Positions 31,751 through 40,225 of a stretch of DNA of 48,066 bases are shown here, piece by piece. The notes beneath the pieces are model-generated. The model had not been told where the DNA came from. It worked only from the letters and a program-made list of their open reading frames with translations, and did no database searches. The position numbers and the translations under genes were made by a program. The DNA is from Candidatus Aminicenantes bacterium UBA2199 (GTDB lineage: Bacteria; Acidobacteriota; Aminicenantia; UBA2199): assembly GCA_002327965.1 (NCBI GenBank), contig DCVB01000017.1:1-48066 (forward strand). The letters are read 5' to 3'. Every line of letters begins with the position of its first letter. The stretch's first letter is position 1.

Positions 31751-31975
31751 TGGTTTACGGTGTACGGCATACGGTAGACGGTCAAGAAAAGAACAAAGTG
31801 GAAGAAAAAATCCAAATCCCAAGCACCAAATTCCAATGACCCAATGACCAAAACAAAGCCAATCGAGCAAGATTTGTTCGGCCAATTGCTGTTGTTTTGG
31901 GAATTGGAATTTGGAACTTGGAATTTGTTTGGAATTTGGGATTTGGTGCTTGGAATTTAAGTCTTCTCAAGTCTG
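31751..31975. repeat. Composite hairpin repeat, AATTCC/GGAATT family, copy 3
   Basis: Directly after the hdr-flx operon: TTTACGGTGTACGGCATACGG words (31753-31782), a left arm of TCCAAATCCCAAGCACC words (31810-31850), a 45-bp middle unlike the other copies, and a right arm (31895-31960) of GGAATTTGG/TTGGTGCTTGG words. Arms pair as a long imperfect hairpin. It fills most of the 31744-32116 gap. The rest holds only the promoter of the next gene. Confidence 0.85.
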
Positions 31976-32044
31976 AGATCAAATTCAAATTGAACATTCA
32001 TTGCGGTTTCATGCCGGTCCGCCATGGAGCGGATGGTGGAACGA

Positions 32045-32073
32045 TTGACAGCATTTTTTCTTTGTGGTACTCA
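32045..32073 (+). promoter_or_regulatory. Possible promoter of the DUF1566 gene
   Basis: TTGACA (32045-32050), a 17-bp T-rich spacer and TACTCA (32068-32073), 43 bp before the start. The -10 box is weak. Confidence 0.45.
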
Positions 32074-32116
32074 ATGAACGGCCGCGTTGGGCCGCACTCG
32101 GATTAAGGGGGAGCCC

Positions 32117-34093
32117 ATGGAAGATGAACATCGCGAAACGCTGAAAAAGAAGATCCAGATCCTGTTCCAGCTCGGGAAATGGTCGGACGTGGCCAAGCTG
32201 AGCGCATCGTACAACGAGAAATACGGCAAGGACGTGGATGTCGACATGATCCGCTTCAAGAGCGAGCGCCACATGGGCGTGCCGGCTCCGCCGCCGCCGG
32301 CTGGAGCCAGCGAAGTTATTCCGGAAAACAACGAACCGTCCCCGCCTCAGGCAAAGGCCGGAACCGATCCCGGCATTTCCCCAACCCCTCCCGAGAAAGA
32401 GGCTGAATTGTTCGATCTTGGCCTGGAGGCGGGCATAGAAGACGCGGACCTCGAGGCCGGAGATATCGAAATCGGCGATCCGTTCGCCGCCGACGAACTG
32501 GTCATTACCGATCCTTTTGCCATGAATGAGCCCAGTCCCGGCGATCCCAGCGCCGCTGACGCGTCGGAATTGCGCATGGCCCCCGAACCGCCGCCGGTGG
32601 TCATCAGGGAATTCCCGGACGATTTTGCTGTCGCCGGCAGTGCGGCCAATGAACTGGAAATGGACGAGCCGCATAGCCCCAGCCGGCCGCCCGAGGAAAG
32701 CGAGCCCGATTTCGGGAATCTCGGGGCCATGACCATCGATGCCGAACCGGAGTTGCTGCCAACGAAACCCGAACCGCCTGCGCCCCCGGAATCGAGGACT
32801 GAGCCTCAGCCGGAGCCTGCCGCCACTTTTTACACCGAGCCCGAAAAGGAAACCCCAATGCGCGCCGCTCCCACCGCCCGCACCGGTCCCGGCAGCCAGG
32901 ACGCAGATCTGCTGAAGGAAAAAGAAGCGCCTGAGACGCCGCCAAAAGAGGAGGAGATGCATCCGCCCCACGGGTCGATGTTCGCGCCGGAGCCTGAGAA
33001 AGAGGCCCCGATTAAAAAAAGGGCGTTCCGACTCAAGCCCGTGCTGTTCATCGTCCTGCCGCTGGCCGCTGCAGCCGCCTTGTGGCTGGCCCTGAGCGGC
33101 AAGCTCGATTTCTCAGGCGCCGCGGAACCGCAGGACGAACCGCGGCCCGTGGCCGAGCCGCAATCTGCGGCCAAACCGCCGGCCCGGCCGCGGCCGCTTC
33201 CGGCCACGACGCCTCCTGACGTCGTGCCGACCGTGCAGGATACCGACCCGCAGGAGGCGGAGCAGGAGAAGATATTCGCCGAGAAGATGCAGCAGGCGGA
33301 AGCGCTGAACCGGATCGGGGACCTGGTCAATGCCCGGGCGGCTCTCCTGGAGGCCAAGAAGATCAAGGTGACCGAACCGTTGAGCCGGCTCGAGGAGGAA
33401 CTCTCGCGAAAGATCCGCGAAGCCGAAGAAATGGCTAGGGACACGGCCGCGCCGACTGCGAGCGAATTGGACAGGGAGAGCGTCGCCCTGGCCAAAGCCA
33501 GGGAAGCCAATTCCATCGACGGCTGGCGGGCTTTCCTGCGTGATTTCCCGCGGAGCGATTCGCTGCCCCTGGCCCTGGGGAGGATCGCCGCCCTGGAAAA
33601 AAAAGCCCAGGCGGATGCCCAGCAGCAGCTGCTGCGGCGGGTCCAGCAAACGCAGAAGGTCGTTCTGCGCAGCGCCTACACGAATCTGAGCCAGGCCGAC
33701 GTCATCGCTCTGGTCCGCCAGGGGGGGGGGCCGCCTTCGCAATTCGAGGCGCATGCCCATGGGGGCGCCACGGTGATGCTGGACATGACCTCCGGGCTGA
33801 TGTGGACCCTGTACAAGAGGCCGATGGCCTATGAAAAGGCCAAGTGGTGGGCCAATCGTCTCAGCGCCGGGTACAGCGGCTGGAGGCTGCCCACGACCGA
33901 TGAGGCTTTGACGCTGCGACAAATGGATCGGGCCCATTATTCCGACCTGGCCGTCTTTGCCGTCTGGACCGGTGACGCGGCCAGCGACCAGCCGCGCACG
34001 GCCTGGGTGCTGAAACTCCCCGAGGGCCAGTTTCTTGCGAAAAAGAGCGATGAGGTCGGCTACGTCTGGGCCGTGCGCAAAGTTCTGAAATAG
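32117..34093 (+). CDS. Membrane protein with disordered Pro/Glu-rich region and DUF1566-like C-terminal domain
   Basis: Function unknown; 658 residues. Order: a helical N-terminal segment (1-50, LKKKIQILFQLGKWSDVAKL); a long acidic, proline-rich, probably disordered cytoplasmic region (50-300); one membrane helix (about 307-328, VLFIVLPLAAAAALWLALSG); a second Pro/Ala-rich linker (340-380); a charged, probably coiled-coil region (385-500); and a DUF1566-like domain (about 548-658, DMTSGLMWTLY; YSGWRLPTTDEALTL; VWAVRK). A run of ten Gs at 33721-33730 encodes Gly-Gly-Gly just before this domain. Loss or gain of one G would cut the domain off. GGGGAG precedes ATG 32117. nfo follows 10 bp later. 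Confidence 0.8.
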   Translation: MEDEHRETLKKKIQILFQLGKWSDVAKLSASYNEKYGKDVDVDMIRFKSERHMGVPAPPPPAGASEVIPENNEPSPPQAKAGTDPGISPTPPEKEAELFDLGLEAGIEDADLEAGDIEIGDPFAADELVITDPFAMNEPSPGDPSAADASELRMAPEPPPVVIREFPDDFAVAGSAANELEMDEPHSPSRPPEESEPDFGNLGAMTIDAEPELLPTKPEPPAPPESRTEPQPEPAATFYTEPEKETPMRAAPTARTGPGSQDADLLKEKEAPETPPKEEEMHPPHGSMFAPEPEKEAPIKKRAFRLKPVLFIVLPLAAAAALWLALSGKLDFSGAAEPQDEPRPVAEPQSAAKPPARPRPLPATTPPDVVPTVQDTDPQEAEQEKIFAEKMQQAEALNRIGDLVNARAALLEAKKIKVTEPLSRLEEELSRKIREAEEMARDTAAPTASELDRESVALAKAREANSIDGWRAFLRDFPRSDSLPLALGRIAALEKKAQADAQQQLLRRVQQTQKVVLRSAYTNLSQADVIALVRQGGGPPSQFEAHAHGGATVMLDMTSGLMWTLYKRPMAYEKAKWWANRLSAGYSGWRLPTTDEALTLRQMDRAHYSDLAVFAVWTGDAASDQPRTAWVLKLPEGQFLAKKSDEVGYVWAVRKVLK

Positions 34094-34103
34094 TGCGCTG
34101 CCC

Positions 34104-34955
34104 ATGAAGTACGTCGGCGCCCATGTCAGCGCGGCCGGCGGCGTGGAAAATTCGCCGCTCAACGCCCGCCGGATCGGTGCCCGGGCATTCGCCCTCTTCA
34201 CCAAGAACCAGAAGCAATGGCAGGCCAAGCCACTGGAGGCGGCCCGCATCGCCGCCTTCAAGAAAAACCTGGCCGAGTCGGGCATCGCTCCTCGCCATGT
34301 CCTGCCTCATGACAGCTACCTGATCAATCTCGGCCACCCCGACCCGGAAAAACGCGAGAAGTCGATCCTGGCCCTTCTGGATGAAGCCCGCCGGGCCGGG
34401 CAGCTGGGATTGTCCTTTCTGAACTTCCATCCCGGCAGCCATTTGGGGGAGCTGAGCGACGAGCAGTGCCTGGACGGGATCGCCGACGGCATGAAACGCA
34501 TCCTGCGCGAAACCGACGGCGTGATCCTGCTGGTGGAGGGCACATCGGGGCAGGGCCATCACGTCGGGCATCGCTTCGAGCACCTGGCCCGCCTGCTGGA
34601 GCGGGTAGCGGACCCCGGGCGTTGCGGCGTCTGCCTGGATACCTGCCACATGTTCGCCGCCGGCTACGACATCCGCACCGCTGAGGCCTACGAGGAGACG
34701 ATGGAGCTCTTTGACGCCATCGTCGGCCGGGACAATCTGCGCGCCGCCCATCTGAACGACGCCAAGTCGGACCTGGGCAGCCGCATCGACCGCCACGACA
34801 GCATCGGCAAGGGCAAGCTCGGCGTCGAGGCGTTCCGGCTGCTGATGAACGATCCGCGCTTCGATGACATGCCGCTCATCCTGGAAACCATCGATGAAGC
34901 GCTCTGGCCGGCCGAGATCGAGTTCCTCTACTCGCTGGCCAAGGCGGCGGACTGA
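34104..34955 (+). CDS. nfo: Endonuclease IV (AP endonuclease)
   Basis: This zinc-dependent enzyme cuts DNA 5' of abasic sites in base excision repair. It has 283 residues with the family start YVGAHVSAAGGVEN. Metal-binding segments are visible: LNFHPGSHLGE, LLVEGTSGQGHHVGH, GVCLDTCHMFAAGYDIR, AAHLNDAKSDLGSRIDRHDSIG and LILETIDE. It is complete and probably co-transcribed with the preceding gene. Its end converges on the LeuT-like gene with a 40-bp gap that shows no clear terminator. It complements mutY in the window. Confidence 0.95.
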   Translation: MKYVGAHVSAAGGVENSPLNARRIGARAFALFTKNQKQWQAKPLEAARIAAFKKNLAESGIAPRHVLPHDSYLINLGHPDPEKREKSILALLDEARRAGQLGLSFLNFHPGSHLGELSDEQCLDGIADGMKRILRETDGVILLVEGTSGQGHHVGHRFEHLARLLERVADPGRCGVCLDTCHMFAAGYDIRTAEAYEETMELFDAIVGRDNLRAAHLNDAKSDLGSRIDRHDSIGKGKLGVEAFRLLMNDPRFDDMPLILETIDEALWPAEIEFLYSLAKAAD

Positions 34956-34995
34956 GCGCACCAGTCTCCTGGCCGGTTTCCCTGCGCGGGGGATC

Positions 34996-36660
34996 CTAGC
35001 GCCTGGGATCGGAGCGGCGCCGGTGCCAGGCCAGCCGGACCATGAATGCGGTGACCACGATCAGGCCGACGAACATGGCGCGCGCTCCCCACAAATAGGG
35101 GCGGCGCAGCGCGTCCTCGCCCTTCAGCAGCAGCTTGCCGATGGCTTCCTGGTAGGTCCAGGCCCCCAGCACCACCAGCATGTAGACCGGGGTGACGTAT
35201 TTCAGGATGAACTTGAACCCGCGGGGCACGCGCAGATCGGCGCCGCGGTGCAGTTGCTCCCATCCCTTCCCGACGCCGAAGATCCAGGAGAAAATGACGA
35301 TCTCGAAAGCGGCGAAGACGACCAGGCCGAACGTGCCGGCCCAGAAGTCGAGTTCGTCGAGGAAGCCGAACCTGAAGAAGGCGACCACCAGGACGGAGCA
35401 GGAAGCCAGCAGGGCGAATACGGCGTTGACCGCCCTGGCGCGCGGCCAGTGGAATTCATCCTCCAGGAAGGCGACGGCGGGGGACGTGAGCGCCACCGAC
35501 GAGGTGATGCCGGCGATGAAAAGCAGCAGGAACCACATGGCGCCGAAAACCTGGCCCAGGGGGATCCTCTGGAAGATGACGGGCAGCGATTGAAAGCCCA
35601 GGTTGAACGCGCCTTCATGGGCGATCAAACGGGTCTCCGCCACGCCGAAGAAAGCGACAGCCACCGGGATGGCGATGGTGCCGCCCAGGATGATTTCGGC
35701 GAACTCATTGGTCATGGAGGTGGAAAGGCCGTTGAGGACGATGTCGTCGCGCTCGCGCAGGTAGGACGAGTAGGTGTTGATGATGCCCTGGCCGATGCTC
35801 AGGGTGAAAAACACCTGTCCGGCCGCCGCCAGCCATACCGTGGCTTTGCCGAGCTGGCTGAAGTCGGGATCCCACATGTAGGCCAGTCCCGTGGAAATGG
35901 AGGATGTGCCTTCCGCTGGAGAGCCCAGGGTGAGGATCCTCACGACCAGGATGACGCCGAAGGCGAACAGGATCGGCATGCCGATCCTGGCCAGCACCTC
36001 GATGCCCTTGGCGATGCCCCGGCGCAGGAAATAATAGTTGAGCGACAGGGTGATGCCCAGGAAGAAGATGACCGGCAGCCACGAGGCGAAGAACTGGTTC
36101 TGCTCGACCCCCTGGAAGCCGCGCAGGAACTGGCCCATGGCTTCACGCGTCGTCAGGCCGAAGTACCTGCCCGTGCCCGAGAACCAGGCGAAGCCCAGGG
36201 TCCAGGATTCGATGAAATTGTAGTAGATCACGATGGTCAGCGGCAGAGCGATGCCCAGGGCGCCGAGATACTTGGCCAGCGGATGTTTCCACATCAGGGC
36301 GAACATGCCCGGCGTGGAGCCGTGGCCGTGAACGCCGCCATGGCGACCCATGGACCATTCCACCCACATCAGCGGGATGCCCAGGAAAATCAGGGCGCAG
36401 AAGTAGGGGATCATGAAGGCCCCGCCGCCGTTGGCCGCCGCCTTGACCGGGAAGCGCAGGAAGTTGCCCAGGCCGATGGCGTTTCCGGCCATGGCCAGGA
36501 TCAGGCCGATGCGCGAGGCCCACTGGGCGCGGCCGCCGCTTTCGGCTTGTTTATTCCTGGCCAGCAGCACGCGGCGGAAGCAAAAGACGGTCAGCAGCAG
36601 GATCGCTCCCCAGGCGCCGGCCATGAAAGTCCAGCCCCACAGTGACGGCCCTTGATTCAT
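34996..36660 (-). CDS. Sodium-coupled amino acid transporter, LeuT-like (NSS family)
   Basis: This inner-membrane Na+ symporter likely takes up amino acids. It has 554 residues, unusually close to Aquifex LeuT: LILAMAGNAIGLGNFLRFP, ENGGGAFMIPY-like AANGGGAFMIPYFCALIF, LMWVEWSMGRHGG and IYYNFIESWTLGFA. Na+-site residues in helix 1 (GNAIGLGN) and helix 8 (FIAGITSSVA) are kept. Odd points are an additional hydrophobic N-terminal segment (about 9-30) before the LeuT core and an extended C-terminus. ATG 36660 is preferred because GAGGAG lies upstream; an in-frame TTG at 36708 sits in the -35 box. It is divergent from the next NSS gene. Confidence 0.92.
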   Translation of the reverse strand: MNQGPSLWGWTFMAGAWGAILLLTVFCFRRVLLARNKQAESGGRAQWASRIGLILAMAGNAIGLGNFLRFPVKAAANGGGAFMIPYFCALIFLGIPLMWVEWSMGRHGGVHGHGSTPGMFALMWKHPLAKYLGALGIALPLTIVIYYNFIESWTLGFAWFSGTGRYFGLTTREAMGQFLRGFQGVEQNQFFASWLPVIFFLGITLSLNYYFLRRGIAKGIEVLARIGMPILFAFGVILVVRILTLGSPAEGTSSISTGLAYMWDPDFSQLGKATVWLAAAGQVFFTLSIGQGIINTYSSYLRERDDIVLNGLSTSMTNEFAEIILGGTIAIPVAVAFFGVAETRLIAHEGAFNLGFQSLPVIFQRIPLGQVFGAMWFLLLFIAGITSSVALTSPAVAFLEDEFHWPRARAVNAVFALLASCSVLVVAFFRFGFLDELDFWAGTFGLVVFAAFEIVIFSWIFGVGKGWEQLHRGADLRVPRGFKFILKYVTPVYMLVVLGAWTYQEAIGKLLLKGEDALRRPYLWGARAMFVGLIVVTAFMVRLAWHRRRSDPRR

Positions 36661-36684
36661 CAGGTTCTCCTCGCTGAAAAAGAG

Positions 36685-36713
36685 ATTGTAGGGAAGAGCG
36701 TCCGCCAAGTCAA
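36685..36713 (-). promoter_or_regulatory. Promoter of the LeuT-like gene
   Basis: Minus strand TTGACT (36713-36708), a 17-bp spacer and TACAAT (36690-36685), with a 24-bp leader to the ATG. Confidence 0.75.
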
Positions 36714-36717
36714 TCGA

Positions 36718-36841
36718 TCAAAGGCAAAAGGAAAAAGGCAAAAGTGAAGAAACCGCCCTGTCGATATTGACATCTGAAATGAAATGATCACTGCAAGCGC
36801 CATTTCCTGCTTTTTACTTCCGACTTTTTCTTTTTACTTTA
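36718..36841. repeat. GGCAAAAGG word inverted repeat between divergent NSS genes
   Basis: The left arm (36718-36750) repeats AAAGGCAAAAGGAAAAAGG. The right arm (36808-36841) is the complementary CTTTTTACTTCCGACTTTTT type. An imperfect hairpin can form. The same word encodes the last residues of ClpA at 40226-40255. Confidence 0.7.
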
Positions 36842-36861
36842 TCGGCTTCTTTTTCGTCATG

Positions 36862-36891
36862 TTGACTTCCGTGGCCCGCTTGTGCTACATC
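36862..36891 (+). promoter_or_regulatory. Promoter of the second NSS transporter
   Basis: TTGACT (36862-36867), an 18-bp spacer and TACATC (36886-36891), 20 bp before ATG 36912, with GGAGAAGG as ribosome site. Confidence 0.6.
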
Positions 36892-36911
36892 CACTCCAAA
36901 GGAGAAGGAAC

Positions 36912-38255
36912 ATGGCATCTCGCGGCAAATGGGGCTCGCGCCTCGGCTTCATCCTGGCCGCCGCCGGCTCGGCGGTCGGACTGGGAAACATCTGGCGCTT
37001 TCCTTATATCACCGGCAAGAACGGCGGCGCGTTGTTCGTGCTGATCTACATCGGCTGCGTCATCATCCTGGGACTGCCGGTACTGCTGGCCGAGCTGGCC
37101 CTGGGCCGAGCCACGGTCAAGAATCCCGTGGGCGCTTTCCAGGCGATCCGCCCGGGCAGCCGCTGGCACTACACGGGATATCTGGGGGTGGTCACGGCGG
37201 TGATGATCCTCTCCTTCTACGCGGTGATCGCCGGCTGGACCGTGGGCTACTGCATCAAGACACTCAGCGGCCAGTTCGCCGCGGTCGGCAAGGGCGAGGT
37301 GGCCGCCCTGTTCGGCGAATTCGTCGCCGCGCCCTGGCTGCAGATCGCCCTGATGGCTTTTTTCATCCTCCTGACCATATGGATCGTCAGCAAAGGGGTG
37401 GCGGCCGGCCTGGAGAAGTTCGCCAAGGTGCTGATGCCGGCGCTGTTCATGCTGCTGCTGCTGCTCATGGCCCACTCGTTGAGTCTGCCCGGGGCCGAGA
37501 AGGGGCTGGCGTTCTATCTGCAGCCCGATTTTTCCGAGATCAACGGCCGCGTGTTCCTCGAGGCCATGGGCCAGGCCTTCTTCAGCCTCAGCCTGGGGAT
37601 GGGCACGATGCTGACCTACGGCTCCTACCTGGCCAAAAAGGATCGCCTGGTCTCTTCGGCCGTCTGGGTAGCCGTCCTGGACACATCGATCGCCATCCTG
37701 GCCGGATTCATCATTTTCCCGGCGCTGTTTTCGCAGAACATGGCGCCCGACCAGGGCCCGGGACTGGTCTTCGCCATCCTGCCGGTGATCTTCGCCCATA
37801 TCCCGGGAGGCATGCTGTTCGGCACCCTGTTCTTCCTGCTTCTGGCCGTGGCCGCCATGACCTCGACCATCTCCCTGCTCGAGGTGCCGGTGGCCTTTCT
37901 TATCGACGAGAAGCAATGGCCGCGCCGCCGCGCCGCCTGGCTGACGGGGGGCGCGGCTCTCGCTTTCGGCATCCCCTCGGCCCTTTCCGGGGGCGGGGTG
38001 AAATTCTTCAGCCGCCTGCCCCTGCTGCACGTGGATTTCCTTTCCCTGTGGGACAAGGTGTGGGGTAACATCTCCCTGAGTGTCGGTGCCTTGCTGGTCT
38101 GCTTTTTCGTGGCCCACGTCTGGAAGACCGCCAACGCCCTGGAAGAGATCACCGCTGCCGGCGCCCGCTTCCGACTGGCCCGCTTGTGGGCAGTGGCCAT
38201 CCAGTACGTCTGCCCGTTCCTGATTCTGGCGGTGCTGGTCAGCCAGTTTTTATAG
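36912..38255 (+). CDS. Sodium-coupled transporter, NSS family (bacterial 11-helix type)
   Basis: This inner-membrane Na+ symporter has 447 residues and about eleven helices, the short bacterial form such as Tyt1 or MhsT. Helix 1 has AAAGSAVGLGNIWRFPYITG with the Na+-binding turn, then NGGALFVLIY and PVLLAELALGR. Helix 8 has LLLAVAAMTSTISLLEV. The substrate is probably an amino acid and cannot be told from sequence. ATG 36912 has GGAGAAGG in front. It is divergent from the LeuT-like gene but not its close duplicate, since the two belong to different NSS subgroups. It converges on the APC permease. Confidence 0.92.
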   Translation: MASRGKWGSRLGFILAAAGSAVGLGNIWRFPYITGKNGGALFVLIYIGCVIILGLPVLLAELALGRATVKNPVGAFQAIRPGSRWHYTGYLGVVTAVMILSFYAVIAGWTVGYCIKTLSGQFAAVGKGEVAALFGEFVAAPWLQIALMAFFILLTIWIVSKGVAAGLEKFAKVLMPALFMLLLLLMAHSLSLPGAEKGLAFYLQPDFSEINGRVFLEAMGQAFFSLSLGMGTMLTYGSYLAKKDRLVSSAVWVAVLDTSIAILAGFIIFPALFSQNMAPDQGPGLVFAILPVIFAHIPGGMLFGTLFFLLLAVAAMTSTISLLEVPVAFLIDEKQWPRRRAAWLTGGAALAFGIPSALSGGGVKFFSRLPLLHVDFLSLWDKVWGNISLSVGALLVCFFVAHVWKTANALEEITAAGARFRLARLWAVAIQYVCPFLILAVLVSQFL

Positions 38256-38265
38256 AATGTCCTTT

Positions 38266-38605
38266 CGTGAGTCGTGAGTCGTGATGAGAAAGAAGGGAAA
38301 TCGGCGTAAGGCTCATGGCGCAAGGCGAAAGGTTGAAGAACTGGATTAAGAAAGAAATGGAAAAGGCAATCGGTGTAAGGTTTAAGGTGTAAGGTGGTCA
38401 TCTTCCCTTACCTTGATCCTTGAGCCCTTGACCGTAAACCGATTTCAAAAAATGGCAGCCACCTTCTACCCTAAACCGATTTCAATTTATGGCAGTCACC
38501 GTCAACCGTAAACCGTCTACCGTAAACCGATTACTTTAGTTTCTTGCTGGAACTGGAACTGGAACTGGAACTGACACTGACACTGACACTGTCACTGACA
38601 CTCAC
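38266..38605. repeat. Multi-family word array between convergent transporter genes
   Basis: This fills the 38256-38591 gap with blocks in order: CGTGAGTCGTGAG words (38266-38286); AAGG words such as GTAAGGTTTAAGGTGTAAGG (about 38304-38397); complementary ACCTT/CCTTGA words; CCGTAAACCGAT words (to about 38533); four GGAACT units (38549-38572); and GACACT units (38573-38605). The last block runs into the APC gene and codes its final residues. Parts recur at 43075-43134 (reverse complement) and at 46820-46960 (same sense). Confidence 0.85.
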
Positions 38606-40076
38606 TTTTCCTTTTGCGGTTTTTCCAGTACAAGTAACCGGGTATGCCGGAGGCCACCAGCAGCAGGCCGAACAGGGAATTGATCAGCGGCGCGCTGCCG
38701 TGCAGGTAGTTGGTGATGTCGGAATACATGGTGAAGACCACGTAGATCATGGCGAAAACGATGAAGATCGCCGGTACGACCGGGTAGCCCCAGACCCGGT
38801 ACGGCCGCTCGTGACGGGGCAGCTTCCGGCGCAGGACCATCACGCTCAGGGCAGCGGCGGCGTAGAAGACCCAGGAGACGAAGATCAGCATGTCGGTCAA
38901 CTGGTCGAACGTGCCGCTGAGGATCAGCGCCGAGGTCCATGCCGCCTGGGCCAGCAGCGACGGCCCCGGCGTGCGGAAGCGGGGATGGACATTCTGCAGG
39001 CGGCGGAAAAAAAGCCGGTCCCGGGCCATGGCATAGTAGACGCGGGCCGACATCATCAGCGTGCCGTTGACCGTGCCGAAGGTGGAGATCATGATGGCCA
39101 TGGCGATCAGTCCTCCGCCCCAGTTGCCCAGGAACGACGAGGCCACGTCGGTGGCCACCAGATAGGATTGGCCGCTGGCCTCGGCCGCCAGATACTTGGC
39201 GCCCATGACCTTGGCCGGAATGATATAGAAGTAGGCCAGATTGATCAGCAGGTACACGGAAATGAAGGTCAGGGTGGAGATGACCATGGCCCGCGGCAGG
39301 TTCTTCTGGGGATTCTTGATCTCCCCGGCCACATAGGTGATGTTGATCCAGCCGTCGTACGACCAGAAAGCGCCGGCCATGGCGACGATGAATGCCAGGA
39401 ACACCGGGGACGCTCCATGGCTGAAGGACACGGCCGATTGGGTGAAATGGCTGATGTCCCCATGGCCGAAGGCGAAGGCCAGGACGACGATGGCCAGGAT
39501 GGCGGCGACCTTCAGGGCCGTGAAGAACACCTGCACGGCGCTGCCCAGGCGCACGCCCAGGTAGTTGACCGCGGTCAGGGACAGGATGAGCAGGATGGTG
39601 CAGCCCTTGAGGCCGATGAACTTGAACGGCGTGATATCGCCCACCCAGGGGATGTGCAGGGCAAAGCTTTCCCAGGCCGGCCCCAGGCGCGGGAAGGCAA
39701 AGAAGTATGCGAGCGAATCGGAGAAGACATAGGCGATGGAGGCGATGGAACCGGTCTGGATGACGATGAACACCGCCCAGCCGTAGAGATAGCCGGCGAA
39801 TTCCCCGTAACTTTTATTGAAGTAGACGTACTGGCCCCCGGCGGCAGGGAACATGCTCGCGATCTCGGCGATGCTCAGGACGCCGAACAGGGTCATCAGG
39901 CCGGCGACGATCCATACCGCCAGCAGCAGCAGCGGCGACTCGAGCTGCGAGGCCATCAGCCCCGGCTTCTTGAAGATGCCCGAGCCGATGACCGAGCCGA
40001 TGGCGAAGGCGACGGCGGCGATCAGCCCGATCTCGCGCAGCAGCTCGACGGGCTGCTTCTTTTCCTCTTTGTCCAT
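38592..40076 (-). CDS. Amino acid permease, APC family (LAT/AdiC-like)
   Basis: This 12-helix inner-membrane transporter or exchanger has 494 residues. Helix 1 contains AFAIGSVIGSGIFKKPG, the substrate-binding G-S-G turn of APC exchangers, followed by SIAEIASMFPAAGGQYVYF. Substrates are probably amino acids. The final residues (Glu-Cys-Gln) and stop are read from the GTGAGTGTCAGTGA repeat, so the natural end has been replaced or extended. AGAGGA lies before the ATG. Together with the two NSS carriers it gives three amino-acid-type transporters in 5 kb, fitting a peptide- or amino-acid-using heterotroph. Confidence 0.91.
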   Translation of the reverse strand: MDKEEKKQPVELLREIGLIAAVAFAIGSVIGSGIFKKPGLMASQLESPLLLLAVWIVAGLMTLFGVLSIAEIASMFPAAGGQYVYFNKSYGEFAGYLYGWAVFIVIQTGSIASIAYVFSDSLAYFFAFPRLGPAWESFALHIPWVGDITPFKFIGLKGCTILLILSLTAVNYLGVRLGSAVQVFFTALKVAAILAIVVLAFAFGHGDISHFTQSAVSFSHGASPVFLAFIVAMAGAFWSYDGWINITYVAGEIKNPQKNLPRAMVISTLTFISVYLLINLAYFYIIPAKVMGAKYLAAEASGQSYLVATDVASSFLGNWGGGLIAMAIMISTFGTVNGTLMMSARVYYAMARDRLFFRRLQNVHPRFRTPGPSLLAQAAWTSALILSGTFDQLTDMLIFVSWVFYAAAALSVMVLRRKLPRHERPYRVWGYPVVPAIFIVFAMIYVVFTMYSDITNYLHGSAPLINSLFGLLLVASGIPGYLYWKNRKRKSECQ

Positions 40077-40124
40077 TTTTCCTCTTTTTCCGGACCGGGA
40101 ACCAGGGGTTTTGGCTGAAAGAGC

Positions 40125-40153
40125 ATTATAGGGAGAAGTTGGACAAATATCAA
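40125..40153 (-). promoter_or_regulatory. Promoter of the APC permease gene
   Basis: Minus strand TTGATA (40153-40148), a 17-bp spacer and TATAAT (40130-40125), with a leader of about 45 bp. Confidence 0.8.
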
Positions 40154-40225
40154 TGCCGGCTCATGTGAAAATGAACGCCATGAATTGTTCTTGTCGAATG
40201 CGAATCCTGCTGCCGGAAGAGGCGG

